Source: Onchocerca volvulus
Lineage: Eukaryota; Nematoda; Chromadorea; Rhabditida; Onchocercidae
DNA: 64,000 nucleotides
Reading direction: 5' to 3'
Assembly: GCA_000499405.2 (NCBI GenBank)
Contig: HG738140.1
Coordinates: 15,639,097 to 15,703,096 of the forward strand
A model generated the notes under the pieces. That model saw only the letters and a program-made list of their open reading frames with translations. It ran no database searches and was not told where the DNA came from. This document shows, piece by piece, positions 35,662 to 48,207 of the stretch (within the stretch, counting starts at the first letter, position 1; every line of letters starts with the position of its first letter). The position numbers and the translations under genes were made by a program.

Positions 35662-36367
35662 AAAACTTACCTTTGCTAACCTTCGGTATTCATTGCGTTC
35701 ATAGCAATTGCTTGCTAGCTTTATTCTAGTTCTTTAAATCCAGTGGTTTAAAGCAATGTCAGAACATTTCAAACAAACGGCAATTCAGAAATTCTTCATC
35801 TCTTATTTATTTCAAATTTCTACTTTAATCCCAACTTCTTACCGATTTAAATATCTTTAAAAGATTGGTTTTGTAGAATGCTTAAACGAAATAGCATATT
35901 TTCTCCTTCCACAATGTTTCTCCCTTTATTGCATATCTTTTCCATCGATCCATCCGTAAGTATTGCTGTTTGAAAAAGTCTTTGTTCGATGAAAATGTAA
36001 AGTAAATTGAAGTCTCCACCGATACATAACAATAGTATAATCCTGAATGAAACTTTTGAATAACAGTTGAATAATGGTGGATGGACGATGTTCAGCGTGA
36101 TTCTTACGACGTAGTTCATTGTCCCCTTCTCCCCGCGATACTACAACAACATTTACGGATTGATTTGTCGCTTGTGTGTAATTGTTGATGATGGCAATGT
36201 CCGATGATCGCCATCAATATTTCTCACTTTTTCTTAATCTCTATACTAATATTGATTTTACTGATGAATTCTTAAACGATTTTCCAATAATAGTATTTTA
36301 AAATTTTTTAATTTTTTGACATTCAATAGAGAGCAATCGGTTGATAGTGTGCGATGCAATTAGTTGA

Positions 36368-36553
36368 TTAAATTTGAAATAATAGGTTTGAATTATTAGT
36401 TGACCAGTAATTGGTGGCACCCACTGATACAGCAAGAATGACATATTTATCCTTGTTAAATTTCGCATCAGATCCTGTTTCTAATGCTTGTTTTATTCGT
36501 GTTACTGTTGTTGTTTGAAAATTCTCTACTGCTAAACCTTTTTCTCCATTTTT
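36368..36553 (-). CDS. Candidate terminal exon on the minus strand, unidentified
   Basis: After a TTTTATAG acceptor on the minus strand, a phase-0 frame of 62 codons runs to TAA at 36368-36370. It reads ENFQTTTVTRIKQALETGS and then KFNKDKYVILAVSVGATNYW, which is strongly protein-like (charged helix, then a beta-type hydrophobic run). The C-terminal pattern faintly recalls Tctex-type dynein light chains, but I would not assign it. No start codon lies in this exon; upstream exons would be at higher coordinates and I could not find them. It may be an unfinished gene model or a relic. Confidence 0.4.
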   Translation of the reverse strand, partial: KNGEKGLAVENFQTTTVTRIKQALETGSDAKFNKDKYVILAVSVGATNYWSTNNSNLLFQI

Positions 36554-37516
36554 CTATAAAATTTAACTATTTCTCTCATAAATTTCCTTCCATATAATGT
36601 TAGGCGACCTATTAGAATTGAAGAAGCATAGCTGACAAGATATTTTCTGATAGATAAACCTAACAAATGAGAAATGAAGACAAGATAGATATGAAATAAA
36701 CTTTAGCTTGGATTTTCCGTGCTCAGTACTGCAAGATAAAAATCTGATAATTTAATCCGACGTGTGAGATATGTCGAATGAATTTTTTTTGGGATTAATG
36801 TTGATGGAATGCCCATTTCTGGTTATTCATTTCAAGTTTTTTTTTTCTCTTTCACTGGTCCAATTCATTATCAAAATTCCAATACATTCGGAAACTTTTT
36901 TCTCGAAGGTTCATTTTGTTTCTCAATTTTTGAGACGATTAATTAGCAATACGCTAATTATAGGATTTTGTTAATAATTTCCCAGAATTTGTGCAGATAG
37001 CAAGAAAATTAATTAATTGTTATTGGAGTATTGGATGGTCGATTACTAATAATAATCATTTTGTTTCAATATCTCAAACATTTTTCGTACTTCCTTTTCC
37101 AACTCTTACATTTAAAAGCTTTTGTTATCATTCTTATTAAACTCTTGCTATCAATGCCTAACATATTTTGGGTTAGGACCGGAAAATGTTTCGAATCTCA
37201 AAAATGTTTATCAATACATCATCCAGAATGCTAGTGATGATTTTTCCAATCAAATAAAAAAGTAGTAAAAATGGAAAAATAAGAGGGCGCTAGAAGTTAA
37301 TCAGTTGATCAGCATTGCTATTATTGTTATTATTATCCTCAGAGGTTATATGCATTATCAGCAACTTATGGAAAGAGAGATTTAAGCTTCTAACAAGAAT
37401 TTGAAATTGATAAGATAGTTTTAAGTAATCAGTTCTATCATCAGGGTCTAGTATTATCATCCGATACTATTGCTTCTATCAGCACAATCCTTCTCATATC
37501 ATATATTGTAGACTTT
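36554..37516. other. Region upstream of the GM2A-like gene
   Basis: A/T-rich, no clear exon. It presumably contains the promoter of the following plus-strand gene. Confidence 0.4.
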
Positions 37517-37518
37517 GC

Positions 37519-37520
37519 AG
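37519..37520 (+). promoter_or_regulatory. Candidate trans-splice acceptor of the GM2A-like gene
   Basis: ACTTTGCAG abuts the ATG at 37521 directly, so a leader joined here would sit immediately before the start codon. This also decides the start: the signal peptide begins at MLRCFL. Confidence 0.5.
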
Positions 37521-39497
37521 ATGTTGAGGTGTTTCCTCACGCATTTCATATTAGCAATGCTGTATGTTAAAATATTGGCCCAGTCAGCATTATCACGGGC
37601 TTGGGAAGAAACTTTCCCTGGGCATGTACCGTTCTGGGAGAAGTACAATACGGGACCACATGGTGTTGTCATTCGCGGATGGCAGTTTAGTCGATGTGCA
37701 AGCGAACAGGTTGGCTATTCCTGCAAATGTTTGCATGTTATTTCACTCACTTTTTAATTAATAAATTGGTTAAAATTAGTTCGTGAGGAAAATAGAGAGT
37801 AAAACAGGCATTAGTTATATTATTATTATTATTATACTGAATGTCAAGACAATTCTCATATGCTAGTTTATCTTTCCCGAATTAAATTCTGAATTTTGGA
37901 GGAATTGAAATAAATTCCAAAAATTTTGCTCAGAGATGGAAGTCGATCAGTGGATTAGTTTTGAGCATTTATTCTATACGGTGGTGTTATAGGAAATTCG
38001 TTGGATCAAATTGTTGACGAAATAATTATTATTGTTATTATCTCTCGACATTGCTTTGTCTTAAAACTTGCTTGAGAGAATAGATATTTGCAAATGAACA
38101 ATGCAGGATTCTAATGAACTATAAACTTGCAGTGGACAAACTATGTAGTGAATATTTCAAATATCGTCATATGGCCAGATTATCCACGTTTTCCGGGGCC
38201 CATATTTTTCAATGTTACAATAGATGTAAGCGAAGAATTACCCCAAGACAAGGTCGAGATGGATGTCGAGGTATTGCTCGTTATGTTTGGAGACAAAGTC
38301 TCTGATTATTACTCTATTTTACTGGTTATTCGAATGATTCTGAATCTGTTGCAATATGTTCAAATTCTCTCAAATATTGATGAAAAATATGAATTAATGT
38401 ACTTTCTTAAAAAACTATTGAGGTAAGGCATGCAATAACGAATAAACAAGGATCAAAGGGTTGGCAAGTGATTCCATGCCAAGGTTGGAACATTCTTGAT
38501 GGTTGCGATGGAGTCGGTTCTTGGTATGTTTATCGATCAGGCTAATATGATTGATTCAGATTCGATCAAACTGATAGAATAGAAATTGATAATGGGATTT
38601 GATGAATTCATTGAACTTGAACACATATTTGTTTCGTTATCATACTGCATACACAATATCCTACATTCAGATGCTTAACCTATATGAAAATGATTAATGA
38701 AATCATAATTTGCAGTCGTTATTGTGATATGTTAGAAAAATGCCATGAAACAGTGAGAGCAGCGGATAAATATGTGACCGATCGGAAGGCTCATGAATTC
38801 ATCAGGGAGAACAAGCTATGCCCACCGCCGAAAGGACATTGGACGATGACATTCAGCAAAGTTTTCACAGCTCAAGATCTACCCAAAAGTTTCTTCGGCC
38901 CATTGCAATCGGTACCAATTTGAAATAACCAAAATTTTTTAGAAATATCTTCGAATCGACAAGTGTCAAGATCCAATGATGCAAATGTATACTAATATAG
39001 AAAAATCCAATTATTCTTCAATTCAACAGTTCCTATAATTATTCCATGCTCAAATTAGATTTAATTGTTGCAACTAATAATTCTTTGATGATCATTAATT
39101 TAAATTTTAGAATGAATACTGGTTAACTTTCACATTTTCGGATGGCAAAGATAGGAAGCTTGCATGCGCACGTTTGTGGATTGATATGTGCAAGTATCAC
39201 TTACAGGTAAACAACAATTCTTGTGGCACTTCACTAATCATAATCATTGATAACAAATTTCAGCGAATCTTATTCAATCGAAAGGCGGCTATGTTCGTTT
39301 AAAATAAGTGCCAGTTTGATACGTTAATTTTGTCATATATTCTTATTACAATTTCTAGATTAAAAAAAAAGAAAAAAAATGGTTTTTTTAAGGATAAGCA
39401 GCAGAAATGCTTACGAGATCCGAACGCGTTCAAGAATTTTATTAACGAGATCAGCAGTCAAGTAGCGCAAATCAGACAGCGGAATAATGCATCCTGA
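37521..39497 (+). CDS. Secreted GM2-activator-like (ML-type) lipid-binding protein
   Basis: Six exons, 37521-37709, 38133-38270, 38423-38523, 38716-38911, 39111-39206 and 39393-39497, give 274 aa. A signal peptide (MLRCFLTHFILAMLYVKILA) is followed by a body resembling the GM2 activator fold. It has paired beta-type segments (YVVNISNIVIWPDYPRFPGP, VEMDVEV), then GWQVIPC, a cysteine-rich stretch (DGCDGVGS, RYCDMLEKC), LCPPPKGHWTMTF, and KLACARLWIDMC near the end. GM2 activator-type proteins bind and present lipids in lysosomes or outside the cell; nematode members are poorly studied. An insert of about 30 charged residues between cysteines lengthens it relative to the mammalian protein (~193 aa). 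A different last exon at 39264-39302 would end in RILFNRKAAMFV. I prefer the 39393 exon because it is longer, protein-like and followed by AATAAA. Confidence 0.7.
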
Positions 39498-39510
39498 AAA
39501 TCATACGGGG

Positions 39511-39516
39511 AATAAA
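39511..39516 (+). terminator. Polyadenylation signal of the GM2A-like gene
   Basis: AATAAA lies 13 nt after the TGA at 39495-39497, supporting that stop as the true end. Confidence 0.5.
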
Positions 39517-40007
39517 AAAAGAAATGTTTTTTTAAGGCCAACTAACAACTGTATCACGTTATTGGCGCAAAAGTGCAATTCATCCGAAATGCATTCAGTG
39601 AGTGTTGTACTAATCTTTGCCAATAAATTTCATCAACATCATGGATTCCCAACTGTATATCTATCAAATGTTAATAAAAAACTGATGAAAAAAAATGCGA
39701 ATTTTGATAATACCATTTTACATTATATTACATAGTAAAGTGCAGGAAATATCGATCAGTTGATCGGTCGAAATCTATCATATTCGGCAAATCAGGAATT
39801 TTTATAATGATATATGTGAAATACCGGCAATAATATTGTAGAGCTTGCAATGCCATGATTTATTAATGAAAAGATAGTGAAATTAAATTTTTAAAAGTTT
39901 TAAAGGATGAACTACCTATCCATCCGTTCAATTTGAATGGAGATTTTACTTCAGATTCTTTACTAATTATTTTATTAATACAACAATTAAACAACCGCAT
40001 ATTTCCA

Positions 40008-40151
40008 CTAATTGCAATTAGGCTTATTGTTTAGTGTTTTTATAATCAAAATAGGAATTCTTGACAAATCAAAGTTTTTTGACACTGAAAAATAAAGTTG
40101 TTTCATATACTCTTCGAAAGATTTGATGAATTCTTGAGAATTCTCTGATTG
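40008..40151 (-). CDS. Candidate terminal exon on the minus strand, unidentified
   Basis: Following ATACTTCAG on the minus strand, a phase-0 frame of 47 codons plus stop reads SQEFIKSFEEYMKQLYFSVS and ends NNKPNCN. The frame stays open upstream of the acceptor too, so the boundary is not certain. No initiator or upstream exon was identified. It may be a real 3' exon, a relic or a chance frame. Confidence 0.28.
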   Translation of the reverse strand, partial: QSENSQEFIKSFEEYMKQLYFSVSKNFDLSRIPILIIKTLNNKPNCN

Positions 40152-40235
40152 CTGAAGTATATAAAGAGTTGTCCAGATGATTGGGAAGTGGTAATCAACA
40201 GATAAAGTGATAAAAGATAAGATGAATATAGACAA

Positions 40236-42837
40236 TGAAGCAAGATTTCATAGTCCAATAATTTGAGACATTTGTCACTCGAAACGTTGCAGTTGAAAAT
40301 TGAAGCTGTTTTGTTGACTAATACTCCTTGTAGGCATTACAGTTTTCATACTTGAAGTGGATTAGCCAGATTCAGAAGGCTGTAGTAATCGATGGCCAAC
40401 TTTTGTTGCAAGTTCAGCTTTGGAAGTGATTCAGAGCATTTTCGCTTTCAACAATCACTCCAATGTTTACACCTTTATCATTTAATCTATTTGAATCGCA
40501 TGATAGAATTCGGCGCCAAATGATTCAGTTGGATCATGAGGAATAAGGATGATACTTTCAGGCGATGATTTATATTATTTATCAATCAATCAGGCATTTT
40601 AATCAAGCCTTTCCAGCACTGCAAATTGCTTAAATAACTGTCAACTGTTGTAGGCAAAAGTTACTGAAATTAATTATTATCTTCGATTGTTTGCTCAACT
40701 TTTTAAATAAATCCAAATTTTTGCTACAAGAAGAATTAGTGATGGTTTTTAGGATTGAATCAATCTTCTACTACAGATTCATATTTTTTAGAGATGTTAT
40801 TGCGCATTTATTTCATTTGTTCTTTGTTTTTCTCATCATTTCTGCAAAGCAATGCATTTGATTTTGGATGATATATTTCATTTTTAATTATTTTAATTTC
40901 ATCACTGTTGTGTGCATGCATTCTTTTGACGCAAAAGTAATTGGATCTTTTGATAGGAATAAATTTCTAGATAAATATGGCTATTACTTGTTCATTTCTT
41001 TATATTTTTTAGCCAACAGAGATCAATCAACGGAGCTAATTTCCCTATAACTGTTAGAGGATGAATTCCAATAACATACTGTCAACTTCTTTTTACTGAT
41101 CACCCATCTTTCACCTTTGAAATTGTCTTCGCAAAATTTCTTAAATTGTCACAGAATTTACGTTTATTAGTTTTGGGTTAAATGCACTGTGATACTGTGA
41201 GCTGTCTTCAATGCACTGTGATACTGTGAGCTGTCTTCATTGTCTTATGACTGTCAGAAAAAACCAACTTTTAGCAAATATATTCAAATAATCAAAATAT
41301 TTCTATATTTCTCAGTCAAATAAATCACTTCTCTATCTCATTGGCACAGTGATCTCTTTCTTCCCTCATCCTCCAATCTGCTAACAGAGCTCATGTGGAT
41401 TGTTTAAAGGACTGTAAAACATGTTAATTCAATTGTCTGGATTGCTATTAGGGAAGTGTGCATTGTTTAAAGGGTTGTAAACTATAAAATAGTTTCCTTG
41501 TTCACATAGCTGTCTTTGTTTATCATTAAACAAGCTTAACTTCAAAGGTAAAAAATTGAAAACTCATTCCTATGCAGATCTTCCGGTCTTATAATCACGC
41601 CCATGCCTGATGTCTCCACTATGAAACCGGAATGTTAGCGGCCATAAAAGATACTCTGGACTTTCGAGTTAAGAATTGCAATCGTTTCAATCGGTTTGAC
41701 TCTTCAAACCTTCATCCATTATTTCTATCATTAATATCTATTTAATCTTTCATCAAACTTCATCAGTTCCCAAATTTCGAATAAACCTCAGAATAACTTC
41801 CCCTACTGTCTATAAGATAAATATTCATATTCATCTATAAATTGCATTGTAACTTAGCTGCTGTAATAAACTACGTCATAACAGAATTTTTTTCACTCAA
41901 CAAATTTGTCTACACAAGCAACCAATCCCCAATTTCTCCAAAGAAAAAAATTTCACGACAGTGAACAAAGTTGAAATCATTAAATAAAACCGTTCGAATT
42001 TACTTCTTGTCTGACATCATTTTCTCATTTAAGATAAACTATAATCAATAAATCATTTGAAATGATAATATGACCACATTTATTTGAAAATGTGTTCTAA
42101 TATGAGAAACTAGACAATTCGAAAAAGCAGTTCTGCAGTAATCTAATTTAATTCTTACATACTAATCTGTATTTTTTTGTACATCGTGTTAAGTAATGAT
42201 TCACCGAAATCCAGTACCGATGACCAATAATTACGGTTGTGACAGTTCAATTTTAAATCAATACATTACTTCAAGTCTTTAAAGTTTTTAATCATTTAAG
42301 AAAGTAAAAATTCATTGATCGTTCATTATTTATGCAGTCTAAAATGTATGTAAGATAAATGCGAGGAAACACTTATTAAATAAGTGTTTAGCAAAATACA
42401 TAAAACAGTAAATAGGCATCAAAATGATATACAGCAGAGTTACATATAATGATGTACTAAAATATGAAACAACAAAGTTCAATAGTGCAAAAATATTATT
42501 TTTCCACCAATTTAATACATGCATACAACAATGGCAAAATCATAGAAACAATAATAGTAGATAGAAATGTAGTACAGATCCGAAATTGATGCACTGCCAT
42601 TCTAAATAAAGCAGCTGATTTGTAAAATATGGAAAAATGAAGCAACAAAATAATTCCATGATCACATCACTGCATGTGGTGTATGATCAATTCACACCTC
42701 AAACTTGACTTAATTCTGCATGCCTTAACTTGCCTTAACGCGAACCTAACGGCCTGGACAAGTTTTCTCCGAGGAAAAAAAAAGATGAAGAAAACAAATT
42801 AGACGAAAAAAAGAGCGAAGGGAATGTAGATTCTATG
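40236..42837. other. Intergenic region between convergent genes
   Basis: A/T-rich spacer between the GM2A-like gene (+) and the MTHFR gene (-). Apart from the short tandem duplication at 41.2 kb and a diffuse pair of ATTGTTTAAAG copies near 41,397 and 41,462, I see no feature. Confidence 0.5.
41182..41239. repeat. 29-bp tandem duplication
   Basis: Two perfect adjacent copies of a 29-nt unit containing GCACTGTGATACTGTGAGCT (41182-41210 and 41211-41239). Confidence 0.95.
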
Positions 42838-45800
42838 TTACAATATTTCGCCAAAGTTCTTGCTAACAAGTTGAGCTAAACAGTCGAAGATAATAGTTGA
42901 CTTCGGATAGTCATTGTCTACTAGAGTCACTAGACAATACTCGTTATAAATTTTTTCAAGCAAACAACGACTTGATGTCCCTTCGGCGTATATGGATGAC
43001 CTAAATTAATAAGGCAATTCATACCAATAAAAATATAAATTTAAAGCAACAAGACAGCTATTCTTAAAATAAGAGAAAGAATAAAGATACCAATTTAACC
43101 AAGCGTCAAAGGCCTCATCCTTCCAAACACGAAATGAAAGTGGATCAACCACCGTTGGTTGTGCAATTTCAGAACCTGGAAATACGCCCCAAGTAACAGC
43201 AATCGGCATAGTAGTTTCCGTATTTGTCCAATCAATTGTAGCCTGCAAAAATTTACGGTAATGTCTCAACTTTTAAGAAGCATCTCTTTATCATGCGAAG
43301 AAAAACTTACATCATGATTGACAATATGACAGTTAAGACGAGAATAAGATGGCAAAAGATTCCAAAGAACTTCCGCATTTGCTTGTGATGTGAAGAATTC
43401 GAGATAAGCCTGAAAATATAAATCAAAAATTCAAAGGAAAACAAAAATACTAAAAATCAGAAAAATTATTAGAATAGCAAACAAAAGAAAAATGGCTCAA
43501 CTTCAGTCACTTCAATAACTTATTCACTTAAAAAAATATTAGCAGATAAATGATAATGAGTATCAGTTTCCAAAAATAAACAAGCAAGCAACCTTCTGAT
43601 AACAATAGCCACCTGGCTTCCCCCAGCCAACAAACGGGTCCGTACTGGGGGCTCCATTAACAGATGGTTGGCTATTGATTGTTAAAAATCCATTTGAATT
43701 GCACCACAATAACTGATCTTTTATAAGTGATGTTTCAGCACGTATACCATCATATTGTTCATTCCACGGTAGTTGATTTACCTGAAAGTACGTAACTATG
43801 CCGAATTTTTTTATTAAATTTGAAATTTGCTACAATCTCTTATTTTTGCAAGGGATAAAAAATAAAATTTTTTCACAACTTCTTTTTCTTTCATATAAAT
43901 TTTAACAAAAATAACAAAACAACAACAGCAGTAATAATGAAAAAACTTTAACTTACTTTTACACCATTTTCATTAATATTTTGTGCAATAAAATTGATAA
44001 ATACTTTTTGTACATCAGCTAGCGTTTCTAAACGCTCACCATACATTCGAAGTTGCTCAACCTTGGTTGGCTGTCCTTTCAAATAAAATAAATAGTAATC
44101 TTTGAGATCATTGAACGCTGGCGAACTGCTATTACCCCAACGACCATTCGGAAATTCATCCCACTCCTGCCAAAATGTCCACTAATCGTAAATGAATGTA
44201 AGCGTAAATTTATCAAAGACATAAATTCAAATGAATTATGTACAAGTGAATCTAAATGAATTACATGCAAGTGAAACCAATTATTTTGAAAACATGTAAA
44301 ATGTCACGGGAAATTTGGATGTATGGGACTTCTGTTAATTACATAACACAAATAGCATTAAAAAACTTACACGAGTTCTGAAAACATAAGATTTAGGTCG
44401 CAATGACCAAAAAATAGGTCGCACATCTTCCTTGCAACGAACAGGATGATTTTCACCAAACGAACGCCACGGTAGGGCACGCACAGGTGAACGTGACCAA
44501 AGCCCCAACTGTTGTAAAATTTCCCTTGAAAAGTTACTGTTAGCATATAACAAATAAATCATCCGAATCCATATTATCATATATAGAAAAACAGAATGGA
44601 ACAAGGATGAATAGAATGAAAAGAATTTGAAGCCGGATGAAAATGGAAAGTGGATATCATAAGTTTTGTGATTCCAAAGAATAAAGAATAGAAGAATAAA
44701 ATAAAGAATAGAAGAATCAGACAAACCCATAAAAAAGCCACCTCCATTACTACATTTCGTTGAATAAATGGCAAATATTAAGATAAGATTAGCTCTTGTC
44801 CTATTGAATGATAATAAGATTCCAAAATACAAAATAAATTACCTTGAAGAAGCTTCTCGATTTAATGTAAAGAGATGTATTGATGTTGCGCTACCATTTG
44901 TGAAAAGCGTTTGACACAAATCAACAGCATACCGGATGCCAAAATTACGTACGGCATCGTCATCATTTTTGATCGGTTCCAAACTAGCAAGAATAGAATC
45001 AGGTATGATTAGTTGTGATAATTCTGCGATACGACGAATACTCTCATAACTCTGTAAATGTAAATTAAAATCCTCTATTTGTTTTTCTTTTCTTGAGCAC
45101 TAAAATCTTTATTAAGACTAAGAAGCAATTTTATACCCAAAATTTTCATAAACAAAGACAAAAAATAGAATTATGAAAACCTGGATTGGCAAGATTCCAG
45201 GAATAATTGGTACAGTAATACCAATTTCGCGACAATCACGCAAAAATTTTTCGAAAACTTGTCCATCGAAAATTATCTGAGAAATAATAAAATCCGCGCC
45301 TGCATCTACTTTTGCTTTCAAATATAAAAGATCAGCTCGATAACTTGGGGCTTCAGGATGTCCTGCTGGATAACCTGAAATTTTCCCTTTGTCAACAAAA
45401 ATAAAAGTAATGGTATAACACCATAAAGTTCTATATAATACCATAATGCCTTTCATCATCTTCTGCTGTAATCTTTATTCAAAGATTCAAACATTCCCAA
45501 AGTAGATCGAAATATACCGGAGCATGCAATCGTAAACTCTACTGTATTAAAACTATCTGACCATCCTTCTGTATCAATCTGCTATTTTTCTTATTATTAA
45601 AATATTGCAATTGAAGAAATTACATATCGAAATATACCGGAGCATGCAATTGTAAAATAATCTTTGTATTCCTCTTTTATCCATCGTATGAGGTCTAAAG
45701 CCCGATATTTATACAATACTGGATTTTCATCCTACAATTTCATGACAGTTTCACCATCAGTGCTTAATAGAATTCAAATAGAAATTTCTAATTTGTTTGC

Positions 45801-48022
45801 AAAATTGCCGAAAAATTTTAGAATACTTCATTAACTTATGATTATAACTAAAAATTATGAACCTGTATGGTTTTAAATACTAGAAAGTAAAACCGCAGAC
45901 CTTTTATCTAGAAAATATATAAATTTATTTGCAACTAATTATTAATAGTATAGTTTAAAGGAATATGTATTAATTATGGCACGATATATACTTTTTTCTG
46001 TTCTTGGCATGAGGTAGGGAATACTAAAATACGAAACCTTTTAGCATGAAGTATGAAAAAACATAATAACGCAAATGTGTTTTATAGTCTAGATAAATAG
46101 AAATATAATAAATGTATGCTAAGAAAAAATGAACAAGATCAGAGGTTTTTTTTAAATACATCAATTATTTTGCATTTTCCGCATACTTTGACTTTTCTTT
46201 TCAGTAAAGTCAAAATATTGCGTCAGTCAAAAAAGTGAAAATATATCCAAGTAAATTAAAAATATTTTTATCAAGACTTACTTGCCGCGGAAGATCACCA
46301 CGAAGGGCTAAAATATTTTTTAGTCCCAATGCTTTACTCTGTTCTAAATGTCTTATTGATTGCTCTTTTGTGTATGGACAACATGTGATATGCAATACTG
46401 TATCCATACCACAATAATCTAAACATCCTGCCGCCACTGAGGTTGATGATGTTTCACTATGAATATTACCTGAAATTTTGAAAAATAGAGTCAAAACTAC
46501 AGTATTTCTAAAGTCAAAATGAACCACATTGAGACTACAGCAATTCGAAAATCAAAATGGACCAAGATAACCATAAAAAATAGAGTAAGCAAGGTAATAA
46601 AATTTAAGAGAATGTACATTCTTTAGCGGACGAAGTATAATTTTGAAGTAAATCTTGAACAATATTGTTAGGGGAAGATAAAATAAATGAATATTTTTCA
46701 ACAATTTCAACTCTTTTAGGCTTACTTAGTCATCCTTGTGAAAGGTTACCCTGTTATCCCAATAATAATTTGTAGCTAAAAATAAATACTGCAGTGCTTA
46801 TGAACAATTATCGAGTTGATGAGCTTTATAACGAACCGGGATCAGATCCGAAATGCCATGCTATGTCAACAAACAAAGGATTTCCTTCACGAAAGCGGTC
46901 AAGACGTGCGAAAAAATTGGCAACACTATTTGCTGTCTTCGGCGGGAAAAACTGAAAAATAAAATTACGTACAAGAACTGCAATTTTTCCATTTTTTTGA
47001 TATATGGAATGAACATGTCATCACTTGTGATTATAATAACCGTTATTAATCATCGTGACAAAAGGATAAGTGAAAAAGAATTCAACAGAAGCAAATTTCA
47101 ATTAAGGTGAAAAGTTAATTTCCTCTATTAACAGAAATAATGGATGCACTTTATAAATTATATTCAGCTGAAAGATTAAAAAGATGAAATAAACTTGATG
47201 AACAATTTTTTAAATATTTGAAAAAAATACTAATAAATATGCTTTCTTCCAAAGAGTAAAAATCTGCACTTACTTCAAGTGAAAAGAATGGTACGCCATC
47301 CGCTATTCGCTTCTTAATACGGTCACGCAGTGGCACGTAAGTTCCGTGAGTTACCCAGTCAGTTCTGGATTCACTCCATTGACTGCTAACCGGATTGAAA
47401 GAAATTGTTGTAGGTAAACAGTAAGCGAATATTTAGATAACTATGATACATATGAATTATACAATTTAAACCATTGTATTAACAAATAAATCCACAGAGA
47501 AAGAGGAAAAAATAAACATAGCGATACGGAGAGGAATAAGGAAAATAAAAAGGAAAGAAAAGATTTAGAAGTTTCTGGTACTTAAAATGGTTGAAATAAA
47601 CGAAAATTAAAGCGTTGATAAAATCTCAACTGATCTTTCATAAAGGTCGGATTGTACTAAAATAATACAGTGTTGGAGAAGTAACAATTTGGAACGATAA
47701 ATCATACATTATCGGTTCGAAGGTTGGGATAAAATCAGAAATTATCTCAGATCCAAAGATCCCATGCAACGTGTGTGCTTTCTGGTAAAATAATTATCCC
47801 ATTTTAAAGTGATAATAATAATTATCACATATAATTACTATCACTTTAAACTTTATCAACACTTTCATCCCAAAAAAAAATGATGAATTAATTTAATTAC
47901 TGTGAAGAAATAGCAGCCTGATTAGTAATCTCCGATGAATCGATAACACATCCATTATCATTCTTCGTCGTACTCGTTCCAGCTTCATCATCAGCCGTTA
48001 CATGATCCGTAATAGTATCCAT
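42838..48022 (-). CDS. mthf-1: Methylenetetrahydrofolate reductase
   Basis: Thirteen minus-strand exons: 47901-48022, 47274-47385, 46837-46951, 46282-46469, 45638-45731, 45181-45374, 44843-45051, 44371-44524, 43957-44166, 43593-43781, 43311-43409, 43091-43242, 42838-43000. Every border is GT/AG and phases agree, giving 666 aa (human ~656). Catalytic TIM-barrel landmarks are [18 protein letters not shown] joined to [53 protein letters not shown] and AGADFIISQ with PGILPIQ. Next come the linker [12 protein letters not shown] and the eukaryotic regulatory domain ([62 protein letters not shown]). It reduces 5,10-methylene- to 5-methyl-tetrahydrofolate with FAD and NADPH, supplying methionine synthesis, in the cytosol. 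The first ~40 residues ([15 protein letters not shown]) are acidic and poorly conserved, as in the family. Confidence 0.95.
45505..45656. repeat. Duplicated exon end and splice donor within an MTHFR intron
   Basis: A 25-nt identical segment (containing GAAATATACCGGAGCATGC) plus GTAAA after one mismatch occurs at 45505-45535 and again at 45626-45656. The second copy is the 3' end of MTHFR exon 5 with its donor, read on the minus strand. The first lies 121 nt further into the following intron. Confidence 0.9.
47803..47850. repeat. Short inverted repeat in MTHFR intron 1
   Basis: TTTAAAGTGATA at the left and TATCACTTTAAA at the right form a perfect 12-bp stem around an A/T-rich loop. Confidence 0.8.
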
Positions 48023-48039
48023 GACCACTTACACAAATC

Positions 48040-48041
48040 CT
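48040..48041 (-). promoter_or_regulatory. Candidate trans-splice acceptor of the MTHFR gene
   Basis: On the minus strand CTCGTTTCAG ends 17 nt before the ATG at 48022, giving a very short leader. Minus-strand coding-like sequence ends only about 170 bp upstream, so either a separate promoter or an operon arrangement is possible. Confidence 0.5.
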
Positions 48042-48207
48042 GAAACGAGTACTAGAATAGGTACGAACCGTTAGAAAACAGACAACAGATGCTTTTAGTT
48101 GAGGATGTCTCGTATCGTGGATTGAGGTTGGATTGAGGTATTACTGAAATCAAAACCCGAAATAATATAATAAGTACCAATGGATAGATATTATTCATTA
48201 TTAGATA

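Noticed and set aside
44335..44832. 165-residue minus-strand frame as a single exon
   Set aside because: Only 44371-44524 matches MTHFR; the remainder is intron read-through across low-complexity sequence.
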